NCBI RefSeq assembly: GCF_002795825.1 | Contig: NZ_CP018800.1 | Coordinates: 186,001 to 250,000, forward strand | DNA: 64,000 nt | Reading direction: 5' to 3' | Source of the DNA: Mariprofundus ferrinatatus | GTDB lineage: Bacteria > Pseudomonadota > Zetaproteobacteria > Mariprofundales > Mariprofundaceae | Shown: piece after piece, positions 1-7,594 of the stretch | Layout of the letters: the number at the start of each line of letters is the position of its first letter | Position numbering within the stretch: the first letter of the stretch is position 1 | Notes under the pieces: model-generated | Databases searched by the model: none | Told to the model about the DNA's origin: nothing | What the model saw: the letters and a program-made list of their open reading frames with translations, nothing else | Program-made: the position numbers and the translations under genes

Positions 1-276
1 AGACGAATCACCGCCCACCCGATGCTCTGGGGCATCACCTTCTGGGCAACGGGCCACCTGTTTGCCAACGGCGATGCCGCGTCGCTTCTGCTGTTCGGTT
101 CGTTCCTGATTTACTCCCTGTTTGCCATGGCCTCTGCAAACCGGCGTGGAGCAAGGCCTTCTGGCCGCAAGATGGCCTTGATGCAGGATGGCATTGCGCT
201 GGTGGTGAGTTCAATTATCTATGTCGCCCTGATGATGATGCATGCTCACTTCACAGGCATCTCTCTGATGTCTTGA
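1..276 (+). CDS. NnrU-like membrane protein, 3' end only
   Basis: The reading frame is open from base 1, so the gene starts outside the window and only the last 91 residues are seen. The visible part begins RRITAHPMLWG and contains HLFANGDAASLLLFG, which resembles the conserved C-terminal block of NnrU proteins (multi-pass inner-membrane proteins linked in some species to nitrite/nitric oxide metabolism, with no proven biochemical role). Two hydrophobic segments are visible, one around the ANGD motif and one before the C-terminus. The stop codon lies one base from the stop of the opposing glycosyltransferase gene, so the two genes converge without room for a separate terminator. The family call rests on the motif alone and the role is unknown. 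Confidence 0.7.
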   Translation, partial: RRITAHPMLWGITFWATGHLFANGDAASLLLFGSFLIYSLFAMASANRRGARPSGRKMALMQDGIALVVSSIIYVALMMMHAHFTGISLMS

Positions 277-277
277 T

Positions 278-1363
278 TCAGGTCGATGCAGAGGCGAGAA
301 GCGCCCGATAGCGCTGCTTCATGTGGCGCCATGCCAGTTTCGAGATATCAATGGCTGCCGGTTCCGTATGTTTTGAAAGGGCGATGATTCTATCCGCCAT
401 CGCTGCAGCCTCCCTGTCGGCGTCATCTGCGCATGATTCGGCCAGATAACCCGCGTGAATAAATTCCGGATAAGCAAGCCGCCTGGGGGCGACAGGAGTG
501 CAGCCGCAGGCAACTGCCTCCAGTATGGCAATGCCCTGAAAGTCGTGCAGGGCAGTCGAGATTGCGATGTCACTGCTGCGGAGAATATGTAGATAAGCCG
601 CTCGATCCTCGATATAGCCCCATTTGCCTATGCGGTGCGAAAACTGCATGCGCATGGCATCGAAACTCTCAGGCATAGCTCTGAACTGCTGGCCGATAAT
701 GTGGATGCGGTAGTCCAGGCCTGCTGTTTCCAGCTTCTGCATCAGCAGGAGAAGCCGTTCAGGCCCCTTGTCATACTCCCAGCGGTGGTTCCATAACAGG
801 GTCGTCGGCCCCTCTTTATTTCTTTCACGGCGGGCAAAACATGCCTCATCCAGCGGCACCGGCAGCACCAGACTCTTTGCCGCCAGTGAATCGATCAGGG
901 TGGTTGGGGCGTGGTCCGGCATCTTCCTGATCAGCGCCAGGGCCCCGGCCAGGAAGCTGTCGCGATTATATGCCGAGTTGAAGACGAGCCGGTCGGCGGC
1001 GAGTCCTGAGTAGATGGATGTGATCTGTGCCTCCACACTCGGGTGCGCATGGCCAGATTCAGGATAGGCGAACTGGTTTTCATGAAAGTAGATGATGGCG
1101 GGTGTTGTGGAAAGGCCGGGGACGATGCCGCGCAGGGTGGCAAGGTCGACCATCGATGTTGCAAGGATCAGGTCGTATGGCTCGTTCAGCATCTGTCGCT
1201 GTTCGCCGGCCCAGGAAAAAGCGTTGCCACGGATCCGCCATGAGAAATGGCGGGGAGGGAGTGCTAATACGCACCATTCATGTTCCGGCAGGTTGTTCGC
1301 AAGCCCCTGTCGCCACTGGCGATGGCTGGCCGCATCATAGGCGGAGAGAAGAAGGATTCGCAT
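278..1363 (-). CDS. DUF3524 glycosyltransferase, tRNA-queuosine alpha-mannosyltransferase homologue
   Basis: A 361-residue GT4-type glycosyltransferase. The N-terminus MRILLLSAYDAASHRQW, the segment FHENQFAYP and the C-terminal half with WNHRWEYDKGPERLL, a GYIEDR stretch and ILEAVACGCTPVAPRRLAYPE match the DUF3524 family, whose human member (QTMAN/GTDC1) puts mannose on queuosine in tRNA-Asp. The FQGIAILEAVACGC stretch corresponds to the nucleotide-sugar binding region of GT4 enzymes. The start is taken at the ATG of MRILLL; the frame runs 15 codons further upstream, but that extension has no family resemblance. Queuosine biosynthesis genes are not in the window, so the acceptor in this organism is inferred from the family. 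It converges with the NnrU-like gene. Confidence 0.8.
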   Translation of the reverse strand: MRILLLSAYDAASHRQWRQGLANNLPEHEWCVLALPPRHFSWRIRGNAFSWAGEQRQMLNEPYDLILATSMVDLATLRGIVPGLSTTPAIIYFHENQFAYPESGHAHPSVEAQITSIYSGLAADRLVFNSAYNRDSFLAGALALIRKMPDHAPTTLIDSLAAKSLVLPVPLDEACFARRERNKEGPTTLLWNHRWEYDKGPERLLLLMQKLETAGLDYRIHIIGQQFRAMPESFDAMRMQFSHRIGKWGYIEDRAAYLHILRSSDIAISTALHDFQGIAILEAVACGCTPVAPRRLAYPEFIHAGYLAESCADDADREAAAMADRIIALSKHTEPAAIDISKLAWRHMKQRYRALLASAST

Positions 1364-1438
1364 GAGCCGATTGTAACGGCTGGCTGTCAAAGCAACAGGG
1401 GCTCGCACAGGCGGGCCCCTGATCTGGTCGTTGAGATG

Positions 1439-1990
1439 CTATTTGTCGAGTTTGGTGATCTTGGAGCCCTCAAAGGTGAGGTTGAACATCAGTCCCTTGT
1501 TGGAGAAGATGAAGCCGATAATCGGATCCTTGATCGTGTTGGTGTCAACATCACCCCCGGCTCCAACGGTGACCACTGCAACGCTGCCATCGACACCGGC
1601 CTTCCAGCCGTCGCTGGATTTAAAGCTCGTGAGCGCATCCCGGGTCATAAACATGATAATCTGAGATTTCATCTGCGCCCCCAGCTGGAAGCCGATGGAG
1701 GCTGAAGCTGTGTTGTAGTAGCCGGTGGTTTTTCCGCCCTCAAGTAACGCACCTTCGCCATATTCACCGCCGATGCCGATGCCGGCCTTGAATACCTCGG
1801 GGAAGACGAGGATGCCGACAGCCTTGTTTGCAAGCTCCTTGCCGGATTTAACCTGTGAGTAAAATGTGGTCAGGGTTGCCCTGACCTTGGCATTAATCTC
1901 CTCTTTGCTGGCCGCGTTGGCGGTGGCGGGCAAAGAGAGCAGGCTTAGTGCTATAAACAGATATAATAATCGAATGGATGCAGCTTTCAT
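1439..1990 (-). CDS. Secreted SYLF-domain (Ysc84-type) lipid-binding protein
   Basis: A 183-residue exported protein. Residues 1-26 form a clear signal peptide (MKAASIRLLYLFIALSLLSL, then ATANA/AS). The mature part has the SYLF/YSC84 pattern: KAVGILVFPEVFKAGIGIGG, a glycine-rich YGEGALL segment, SASIGFQLGAQ and a terminal GLMFNLTFEGSKITKL. The domain binds phosphoinositides in eukaryotes; bacterial members are periplasmic proteins of unknown function. A strong Shine-Dalgarno AAGGAGGT lies just upstream of the ATG. It is a single gene, divergent from the DUF1499 gene downstream on the plus strand. The fold call is secure; no function can be read from context. Confidence 0.85.
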   Translation of the reverse strand: MKAASIRLLYLFIALSLLSLPATANAASKEEINAKVRATLTTFYSQVKSGKELANKAVGILVFPEVFKAGIGIGGEYGEGALLEGGKTTGYYNTASASIGFQLGAQMKSQIIMFMTRDALTSFKSSDGWKAGVDGSVAVVTVGAGGDVDTNTIKDPIIGFIFSNKGLMFNLTFEGSKITKLDK

Positions 1991-2113
1991 ACAGACCTCC
2001 TTGGAACGATGCTTCGATTATAGCAAACTTTTCACAGCGCGCCTGTAGATGGCTATGATAGGCATCACAGGGAACGGTCAGATACCCCGACAAGGGAGGC
2101 GAAACTGAAAAAA

Positions 2114-2590
2114 ATGGCAATTGCAGTGATCACCATTCTGCTTCTGGCGCTGACTGCGTTTGCAGCCATGGCCATCCAGTCGCAGTCACCACCGAAAACA
2201 TTAGGGCTGCAGGATGGCATGCTTCGAGCCTGCCCGGACAAGCCGAACTGCCTCTGCAGTGAAGCCATCCTGTCCGCCAACGTGCGAAACAGAAGTGAAC
2301 CCATTGCCATCTTCAGCGGCCACTCGCAAAAGCGGGCGTGGCAACTGCTCAGGCAGGCTGTTATTCACTCTGGCGGTACGATTGAACAGGAGAGAGATGG
2401 TTACCTGCATGCAACCTACAGCTCCAGGCTTTTCCGTTTTATCGATGATTTCGAAGCGCGGCTTGACCGGCAGGCGGGGGTGATTCATCTGCGCTCTGCT
2501 TCCCGTGTTGGCCACTCCGATTTCGATGCCAATCGGAAAAGGGTGGAGACCATTCGCCGCGAATACCTGAAAGGTCTATCTCAGCAGTAG
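2114..2590 (+). CDS. DUF1499 family protein with N-terminal membrane anchor or signal
   Basis: A 158-residue protein with a hydrophobic N-terminus (AIAVITILLLALTAFAAMA) followed by the DUF1499 pattern CPDKPNCLCSE, YLHATYSSRLFRFIDDFEARLD and IHLRSASRVGHSDFDANRKRVE. The family is widespread in proteobacteria and plants and has no assigned activity. Start choice is uncertain: the Shine-Dalgarno GGGAGGC (2094-2100) is about 13 bases from this ATG but only 4 bases from an in-frame CTG at 2105, which would add M-K-K and give a better-looking signal peptide. The 3' end overlaps the end of the opposing CoA-binding gene by 15 bases. Confidence 0.8.
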   Translation: MAIAVITILLLALTAFAAMAIQSQSPPKTLGLQDGMLRACPDKPNCLCSEAILSANVRNRSEPIAIFSGHSQKRAWQLLRQAVIHSGGTIEQERDGYLHATYSSRLFRFIDDFEARLDRQAGVIHLRSASRVGHSDFDANRKRVETIRREYLKGLSQQ

Positions 2591-3010
2591 CCGGTGCATC
2601 ACTGCGATGCAGCGATCCATTACACACTCCACGCCTGCATCGGTCGCGATTTTCCAGCTCTCCGCATTGATAATGCCCTGCTGTAACCAGAGGCAGCCGG
2701 CACCCATTGCAACAGCCTCTTTGGCTACCGGAGGGGTGAACTCAGCCCGGCGGAAGACATTAACGATATCGACATGCTCAGGGATCGAGGCGAGATCCGG
2801 ATAGGCTTTCTGGCCGAGGATCGAGTCGGCTTTCGGATGCACGGGGTAAACGCGGTATCCCGCCTTGATCAGGAATGCCGCGATCTGATGGCTGGTGCGA
2901 TGCTCTTTTGGCGAGCAGCCATAGACGGCAACTGTTTTCGCATCCCTCAGCAGGCGGGCGATGGTGCTGTCATCGGGATTTGACCATGGTATGTTGTGAT
3001 CTTCAGGCAA
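2576..3010 (-). CDS. CoA-binding domain protein (YccU type)
   Basis: A 144-residue single-domain Rossmann protein of the CoA_binding_2 family. Visible signatures are the N-terminal nucleotide loop TVAVYGCSPKEHRTSHQIA, VYPVHPKADSILG, VDIVNVFRR and the C-terminal LWLQQGI...CVMDRC. This matches small stand-alone homologues of the succinyl-CoA synthetase alpha N-domain; their metabolic role is not known. The start is a TTG placed 5 bases after GGAGGTG; no ATG fits as well. The gene is convergent with, and overlaps, the DUF1499 gene. Confidence 0.85.
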   Translation of the reverse strand: MPEDHNIPWSNPDDSTIARLLRDAKTVAVYGCSPKEHRTSHQIAAFLIKAGYRVYPVHPKADSILGQKAYPDLASIPEHVDIVNVFRRAEFTPPVAKEAVAMGAGCLWLQQGIINAESWKIATDAGVECVMDRCIAVMHRLLLR

Positions 3011-3126
3011 GAGGCACCTCCTTCTTCCCTCCGGATACAGGGAGAGTTGTGAAAGGGTCGCCTAAAAACTTGGATTTTGCCACAGGAATCGCGATAATGG
3101 GCTGATTTTTCAGGGGTATGGGTTTC

Positions 3127-3756
3127 ATGAGAGTTCTGATCACACTACTATTTTTCGTCGCCTTTGCTGGGGCGGCCGAGGCTGAAACACGTTATATCGT
3201 TGATCAGGCCAAATTGCCGATGCGTGCAGGGCAGAGCACCGGCCACAAGATTGTTCGCATGCTCTCCAGCGGTACGGCCGTGGAGTTGCTGGGCCAATCT
3301 GCGGACGGCTACGCACATATCAGGACAGCCGATGGCAAGGAGGGGTGGATTCTCAGCCGCTATCTGATGAATACACCGGCAGCCAGAGATCGCCTTGCAC
3401 AGTTCGAGAAGGAGTTGAATCAGCTGGGTGAACTGAAAAAGAGGTTGGCTGCAGCTGAATCCGACAGGGATAACCTGAGAGGGGAGAAGGACAGGATTGA
3501 GGCAGAACTTGCGCTGTTGAAAAAAGCTTCTGCCGAGACAGCCGAAATGCTTGAGGAGAACCGGTCGCTGAAGGCCGACTCGGCTGAGGCAAAACGGGCG
3601 CTTGAGGAGTATCGCGAAAATACCGAGGACCTGACCAACAGTGCCCACCAGCGCTGGTTTATGCTTGGTGGCGGCGCAATCCTGGCCGGTGTTCTGCTCG
3701 GGCTGCTGCTGCCCTATGTGCGGGTTCGCCGTAAGAAGCGCTGGGGTGGGTATTAG
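3127..3756 (+). CDS. SH3-domain, coiled-coil, single-TM envelope protein (TIGR04211/YgiM type)
   Basis: A 209-residue envelope protein. Order: signal peptide (MRVLITLLFFVAFAGAAEAE), a bacterial SH3 domain (about 22-85; RAGQSTGHKIVRML...GWILSRYL), a long charged coiled coil (about 95-165), a transmembrane helix (about 172-195; MLGGGAILAGVLLGLLLPYV) and a short basic tail RVRRKKRW. This is the layout of the YgiM/TIGR04211 family, thought to hold an SH3 domain in the periplasm. The ATG at 3127 is chosen because AGGGGT lies 8 bases upstream; an in-frame ATG at 3118 is too close to that site. A separate transcript from smpB is likely, but no terminator is visible. Confidence 0.85.
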   Translation: MRVLITLLFFVAFAGAAEAETRYIVDQAKLPMRAGQSTGHKIVRMLSSGTAVELLGQSADGYAHIRTADGKEGWILSRYLMNTPAARDRLAQFEKELNQLGELKKRLAAAESDRDNLRGEKDRIEAELALLKKASAETAEMLEENRSLKADSAEAKRALEEYRENTEDLTNSAHQRWFMLGGGAILAGVLLGLLLPYVRVRRKKRWGGY

Positions 3757-3813
3757 GCCCTGATCACAACAGCATTGCTGGCCACTTGAGGAATTCGGGT
3801 TAGCATCCCGTCC

Positions 3814-4254
3814 ATGGCTATTGTTAACCGTCGTGCTCGGCACGAATATCATATTCTGGAAACCTTTGAGGCGGGCATCATTCTGACCGGCCCCGAGGTG
3901 AAGTCGATCCGTGCCGGCCAGGCCAATCTGGCCGAGGGGCACTGCATTATCCGTAACGGCCGGGTGCTGCTGATCGGCTGCCATATCAGCCCCTACAAGC
4001 CCGCCTACCAGAACAACCCTGCAGACCCCGCAAGGACGAAAGAGCTGCTTCTGCACAAGAAAGAGCTGGAGCGCCTGCTCGGCAAGTTGAAGGAGAAGGG
4101 GCTGACGCTGGTGCCGCTGAAGCTCTATTTCAATGCGCGCAACTTTGCCAAACTCGAGATTGGACTCGCCCGTGGCAAGAAGATGCACGACAAGCGCCAG
4201 GATGTGAAAGAGCGCGATATCAAACGCGATCTCCAGCGTCGTTACAAAGTCTGA
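3814..4254 (+). CDS. smpB: SsrA-binding protein SmpB
   Basis: A 146-residue protein, normal length for SmpB, the partner of tmRNA in rescuing stalled ribosomes. It shows all family blocks: NRRARHEYHILETFEAGIIL, TGPEVKSIRAGQANLAEGHC, HISPYKPAYQNNPADPARTKELL, the tmRNA-binding LKLYFNARNFAKLEIGLARGKKMHDKRQ and the basic C-terminal tail DIKRDLQRRYKV that enters the decoding site. The tmRNA gene is not seen in the window. Neighbours are unrelated. Confidence 0.97.
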   Translation: MAIVNRRARHEYHILETFEAGIILTGPEVKSIRAGQANLAEGHCIIRNGRVLLIGCHISPYKPAYQNNPADPARTKELLLHKKELERLLGKLKEKGLTLVPLKLYFNARNFAKLEIGLARGKKMHDKRQDVKERDIKRDLQRRYKV

Positions 4255-4309
4255 TACCCCCACTTATTCCGGCATAGTGACGATCCGGCCCAAGGTGTAG
4301 TCTCTCCCC

Positions 4310-5245
4310 ATGTTGAATGTCCTGCTTGGAATGGCCCTTATCATTGTGGCCGGTGTTGCCTGGAAAATGGTGCTTGGCGGGAAATCCGCCGAGACGATCC
4401 GCTCTCATCTGGCACAATCGGTCTACCATATCTTCCTGCCTGCCCTGGTACTGCATGTGCTGTGGCAGTTCCCTGTCGGGCTGAATACGATTCGTATTCC
4501 TGTCGTGGCACTGCTTAGCGTGTTGCTGTCGCTATTGGCTGCTTTCCTGCTCTATGGCAATGGCAAGCTGGTTCGTGCATTCCTTCCCGGACAGGCCAAT
4601 CGCGCTGTCGGCGCACTGCTGCTGGCCAGTGCCTTCGGCAACTTCTCCTATCTGGGCCTTCCGGTTCTCTCACAAACATTCGGTGACTGGGCCCGGGTGG
4701 TGGCGATTCATTTCGACCTGCTGGCCTCAACCCCGCTGCTGTTCACCATCGGTATCATTCTGGCGCGATATTATGGTGGCTCCGGCGAGGGTATGCATCC
4801 GCTGGTCAGCCTCTTCCGGGTACCGGCTGTCTGGGCTGCACTGGCTGGCCTCACATTAAGTGCTGCCAAGGTGCCGATACCGGTCTGGTTTGATGGGACG
4901 CTATCTACGCTGGGGGCTGCCGTAGTTCCCCTGATGCTGCTCTCCGTCGGCATGGCACTGCGCTGGCAGTCCGGCTGGATGGCACGAATTCCGGTTCTGC
5001 TCCCGGTTATATTGATTCAGTTAATTCTGATGCCCCTGATTGCATGGAGTGCAGCTATCGGTACCGGTATGCCGGATGAATACCTGGCCCCCGTTGTGAT
5101 TGAGGGTGCCATGCCGACGATGGTGTTGGGGCTTGTGATCTGTGACCGTTTCAAGCTCGATGTGGCTCTCTATGCCGAAGCGGTGACGCTGACCACTGCG
5201 CTGTCGCTGCTGACACTGCCCTTCTGGCTGCAGCTCTTGTCATGA
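4310..5245 (+). CDS. AEC (auxin efflux carrier) family transporter
   Basis: A 311-residue integral membrane protein with about ten hydrophobic helices arranged as two five-helix halves, as in the AEC/bile-acid-related carriers. Recognisable blocks are the N-terminal LGMALIIVAGVAWKMVLG, the central LLASAFGNFSYLGLPV (the conserved N-x-x-x-x-G-L-P discontinuous-helix motif) and the second-half VVPLMLLSVGMALRW. Such proteins export small carboxylates or amino acids; the substrate cannot be deduced. It starts 55 bases after smpB with no strong ribosome site. It is followed by 361 bases without a gene. Confidence 0.85.
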   Translation: MLNVLLGMALIIVAGVAWKMVLGGKSAETIRSHLAQSVYHIFLPALVLHVLWQFPVGLNTIRIPVVALLSVLLSLLAAFLLYGNGKLVRAFLPGQANRAVGALLLASAFGNFSYLGLPVLSQTFGDWARVVAIHFDLLASTPLLFTIGIILARYYGGSGEGMHPLVSLFRVPAVWAALAGLTLSAAKVPIPVWFDGTLSTLGAAVVPLMLLSVGMALRWQSGWMARIPVLLPVILIQLILMPLIAWSAAIGTGMPDEYLAPVVIEGAMPTMVLGLVICDRFKLDVALYAEAVTLTTALSLLTLPFWLQLLS

Positions 5246-5606
5246 CAGGGTGATTCGGGAGTTTGAAGCATGAACAGGAGTTGCCGCTATTGTTGTTTTC
5301 CGCACTCATGCAATTCAATGGCGCTTCTGTGTAGTTACCACCCCCCTCTCCCTCTTTGCTTACAAAACCAGAAAAGCTGGCCTTTAGCGAAGGCTGACTC
5401 ATGACTGATAATAGAACCTTGTAGAAACAGAGGGATTATTCATCTATAATTAATATGTATTGTCACGAGATGCATAAATGGCCTATGGGCAGGTTCGGCC
5501 TGGTTGTCTTGGGGGTGCTAATGTTTCGCTTAGGTTCTTGCCGGTGCTTGGTTTTTCTTAATGGCGTGCCCCTCCCTTTATTGACCGTGGCTGTCAATAA
5601 GACGAC
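5246..5606. other. Intergenic stretch upstream of the signalling cluster
   Basis: 361 bases without a convincing gene. The second half is AT-richer than the surroundings and carries a perfect -10 hexamer TATAAT at 5445-5450 on the plus strand, but the best upstream -35-like TTGTAG is 20 bases away, so a sigma-70 promoter is only suggested. It presumably holds the control region of the signalling genes that begin at 5607. No terminator hairpin with a T-run was found. Confidence 0.5.
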
Positions 5607-6653
5607 ATGATTCCAGACACAAGAAGACCCTGGCTCAAGGCATCCGCTCCCTTTTTACTGGTTCTTGCTATTGGGTTGGTTAGTTCGGTTTCAATGATAC
5701 TCATAAAAGAAAAAAATGAGTGGGTTCATCATACTGATCAGGTGATAGAGCAGGCCGGTTTGATTGCAAAATTGATAGTCGATATGGAAACTTCCGAGCG
5801 CGGCTTCCTGCTGACCGGTGAGGAGCGTTTTCTCGAACCCTACAATCTGGCTGATAACAAGATCGATAATGCCATTGGCTATCTTTCAGAGTTGGTGGCG
5901 GACAATCCACCTCAGGTAGAGCAAGCCCGGAAGATTGGACGGCTAATCAATCAATGGAAGGAACAGGCCGCCATACCCGAGATAAATAAGCGTCGCGAGG
6001 TAGATGTAACAGGCGGCAGCATGGCAAGGCTGCAGGCTATGCTGGTTGAGCGCACAGGTAAGAAGATTTTAGATCGCATTCGAGTTCGGGCAGACCTGCT
6101 TGATCAGGTTTTCAAACGGGATGGTCTGACTGAAGGACGCCTATTGCTGCTTCAGGTCACCAAGGCCATGGTTGATATGGAGACAGGCGAACGCGGTTTT
6201 CTGATCACTGGTCAGGATGAGTTTCTCGAGCCATATGACAGTGGCCGCGAAATGCTTATTAAGTATTTTGATCAATTAACCAGCTATTGCCGCAGGCAAT
6301 CACAGGAGGCTATTCCTCATGTTGAGGCGCTGTTTCAGGATGCCAGTCAATGGCAGATTATGGCAGGCACTCCCGAGATCAATGCGCGCAAAAAGATGAA
6401 TGAGAAGTTGGTGGAACTGGGTGAAGTAATTAACATGGTGAAGGCGGGTACCGGGAAGTCAATCATGGATCAGATCCGCGTCGAGCTGGCCACCTTTGAA
6501 GATGTGGAGCGCCGCTTGAGAGTAGGGCGTATTCAGGAAGCCTCAGCGCTTACATATTTCGGACTGTTATACACCCTCATTAGTGCCATTGTGGCGCTTC
6601 TGCTCGGTTACTGGTTTCTGCAGAGGAAAAATTGGCTTGGAGGTGATCGATGA
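5607..6653 (+). CDS. Double CHASE3-domain membrane sensor without output domain
   Basis: A 348-residue protein: TM1 (about 12-32), two tandem CHASE3 domains, TM2 (about 320-341) and only a ten-residue cytoplasmic tail, QRKNWLGGDR. Each CHASE3 repeat carries the family signature: IVDMETSERGFLLTGEERFLEPY in the first half and MVDMETGERGFLITGQDEFLEPY in the second. CHASE3 is an extracytoplasmic four-helix sensor module normally fused to a kinase, cyclase or chemoreceptor. Here no output domain follows; the gene ends with ATGA overlapping the next gene. It probably works by contacting another membrane protein, such as the hybrid kinase two genes downstream; this is inference. Confidence 0.88.
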   Translation: MIPDTRRPWLKASAPFLLVLAIGLVSSVSMILIKEKNEWVHHTDQVIEQAGLIAKLIVDMETSERGFLLTGEERFLEPYNLADNKIDNAIGYLSELVADNPPQVEQARKIGRLINQWKEQAAIPEINKRREVDVTGGSMARLQAMLVERTGKKILDRIRVRADLLDQVFKRDGLTEGRLLLLQVTKAMVDMETGERGFLITGQDEFLEPYDSGREMLIKYFDQLTSYCRRQSQEAIPHVEALFQDASQWQIMAGTPEINARKKMNEKLVELGEVINMVKAGTGKSIMDQIRVELATFEDVERRLRVGRIQEASALTYFGLLYTLISAIVALLLGYWFLQRKNWLGGDR

Positions 6654-7585
6654 TCTGTTTCCGAGTTATGATGAAGTACCTCGTTTGTCTGGTGGGGCTG
6701 TTATTCCTGTATGCAGGTACGACTGTTGCTCAGGAGATGTCGGTATTTATCAGCCCATCCCAGGCCTATGCAGAGGCGGTTCAGATTGAGAAAGAGGTGG
6801 AGCTTCTGCTCAAGCACTTCAAGATCTCCGCAAGAATTCATCCGAAGCCCTACAAGGCTGAGTTGAAACCGCGCCACGTTTTTGAGAAGGCCTATGTTGT
6901 ACTGACCAAAGTCCAGATTTTGCGGGAAAAGAACGGCTTCTCCCGTTTCAGCATAGTTTCTCTGGAACCGAAGATGTCTGTGGACTCAGAGCTGGTTTAT
7001 GAACAGGCCCAGAGAATCCTCACAGAACTTAGAATTATCAAGACCCGTCTGGGCATCTCAGCTCAGGTTTCTGCCGCAAAAAGCTATTCAGGAAAAAGGC
7101 CGATTGATGTTTTCAACAAGCTTCACCAGATATCGCTGAATATTGAACTGCTTAATCAAGAGCCGATTTCACCCAATCATGTGTTCGCTGTTGTCATGAA
7201 GATTGATCATGATGTTGATGACATTCTTCGCCAGCGCCTTGTCGATGATCAGACCTTCCCTCCAGCAAAGGTCGAAGGTGCCAAGCCTGTCGATACACTG
7301 GCCTCCGTGTTTGCACTAATGGGTGAGATTCAGCGGCTGCAGGGGCAGGTTGGTATCGGGCGCACCGACTTTTCAGCATTTGAGCAGAGTGAAGATGTAG
7401 AGCCATCCGATGTTTTCAATATGGTGGGGATGGCCTTTGCCGAGCTGCAGACGCTCAAGGCAAGCCTTGATATCACTACAATTGCCCCTCCTGCAGAGCG
7501 TTTTGAAGGAAAGACACCGGCCGATGTGCAGCAGCTCATAAGCTGGGTGACCAGAAAGCTGCGCTTGATCGAACAGCTAAGATAG
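6650..7585 (+). CDS. Secreted helical-repeat protein of unknown function
   Basis: A 311-residue protein not recognised as a known family. A signal peptide is clear (MICFRVMMKYLVCLVGLLFL, then YAGTTVAQ/E). The mature protein consists of about eight repeats of 35-40 residues with the core P-x-D/H-V-F-x-x-(4-6)-x-x-E-L-x-x-L-K, for example RHVFEKAYVVLTKVQIL, ELVYEQAQRILTELRIIK, IDVFNKLHQISLNIELL and SDVFNMVGMAFAELQTLK, several followed by a GI segment and a Y/F-x-G-K linker. The strong ribosome site GGAGGTG precedes the ATG, which overlaps the CHASE3 stop codon (ATGA), so the two are translationally coupled. The likely job is a periplasmic partner of the sensor proteins of this operon; this is inferred from order only. 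Confidence 0.75.
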   Translation: MICFRVMMKYLVCLVGLLFLYAGTTVAQEMSVFISPSQAYAEAVQIEKEVELLLKHFKISARIHPKPYKAELKPRHVFEKAYVVLTKVQILREKNGFSRFSIVSLEPKMSVDSELVYEQAQRILTELRIIKTRLGISAQVSAAKSYSGKRPIDVFNKLHQISLNIELLNQEPISPNHVFAVVMKIDHDVDDILRQRLVDDQTFPPAKVEGAKPVDTLASVFALMGEIQRLQGQVGIGRTDFSAFEQSEDVEPSDVFNMVGMAFAELQTLKASLDITTIAPPAERFEGKTPADVQQLISWVTRKLRLIEQLR

Positions 7586-7594
7586 GAGCCTGAG

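Noticed and set aside
3148-4263. Long frame of 371 codons on the minus strand across the SH3 gene and smpB
   Set aside because: It covers two well-identified genes on the other strand, lacks a ribosome site and has a low-complexity, His/Gln-rich product; an antisense shadow.
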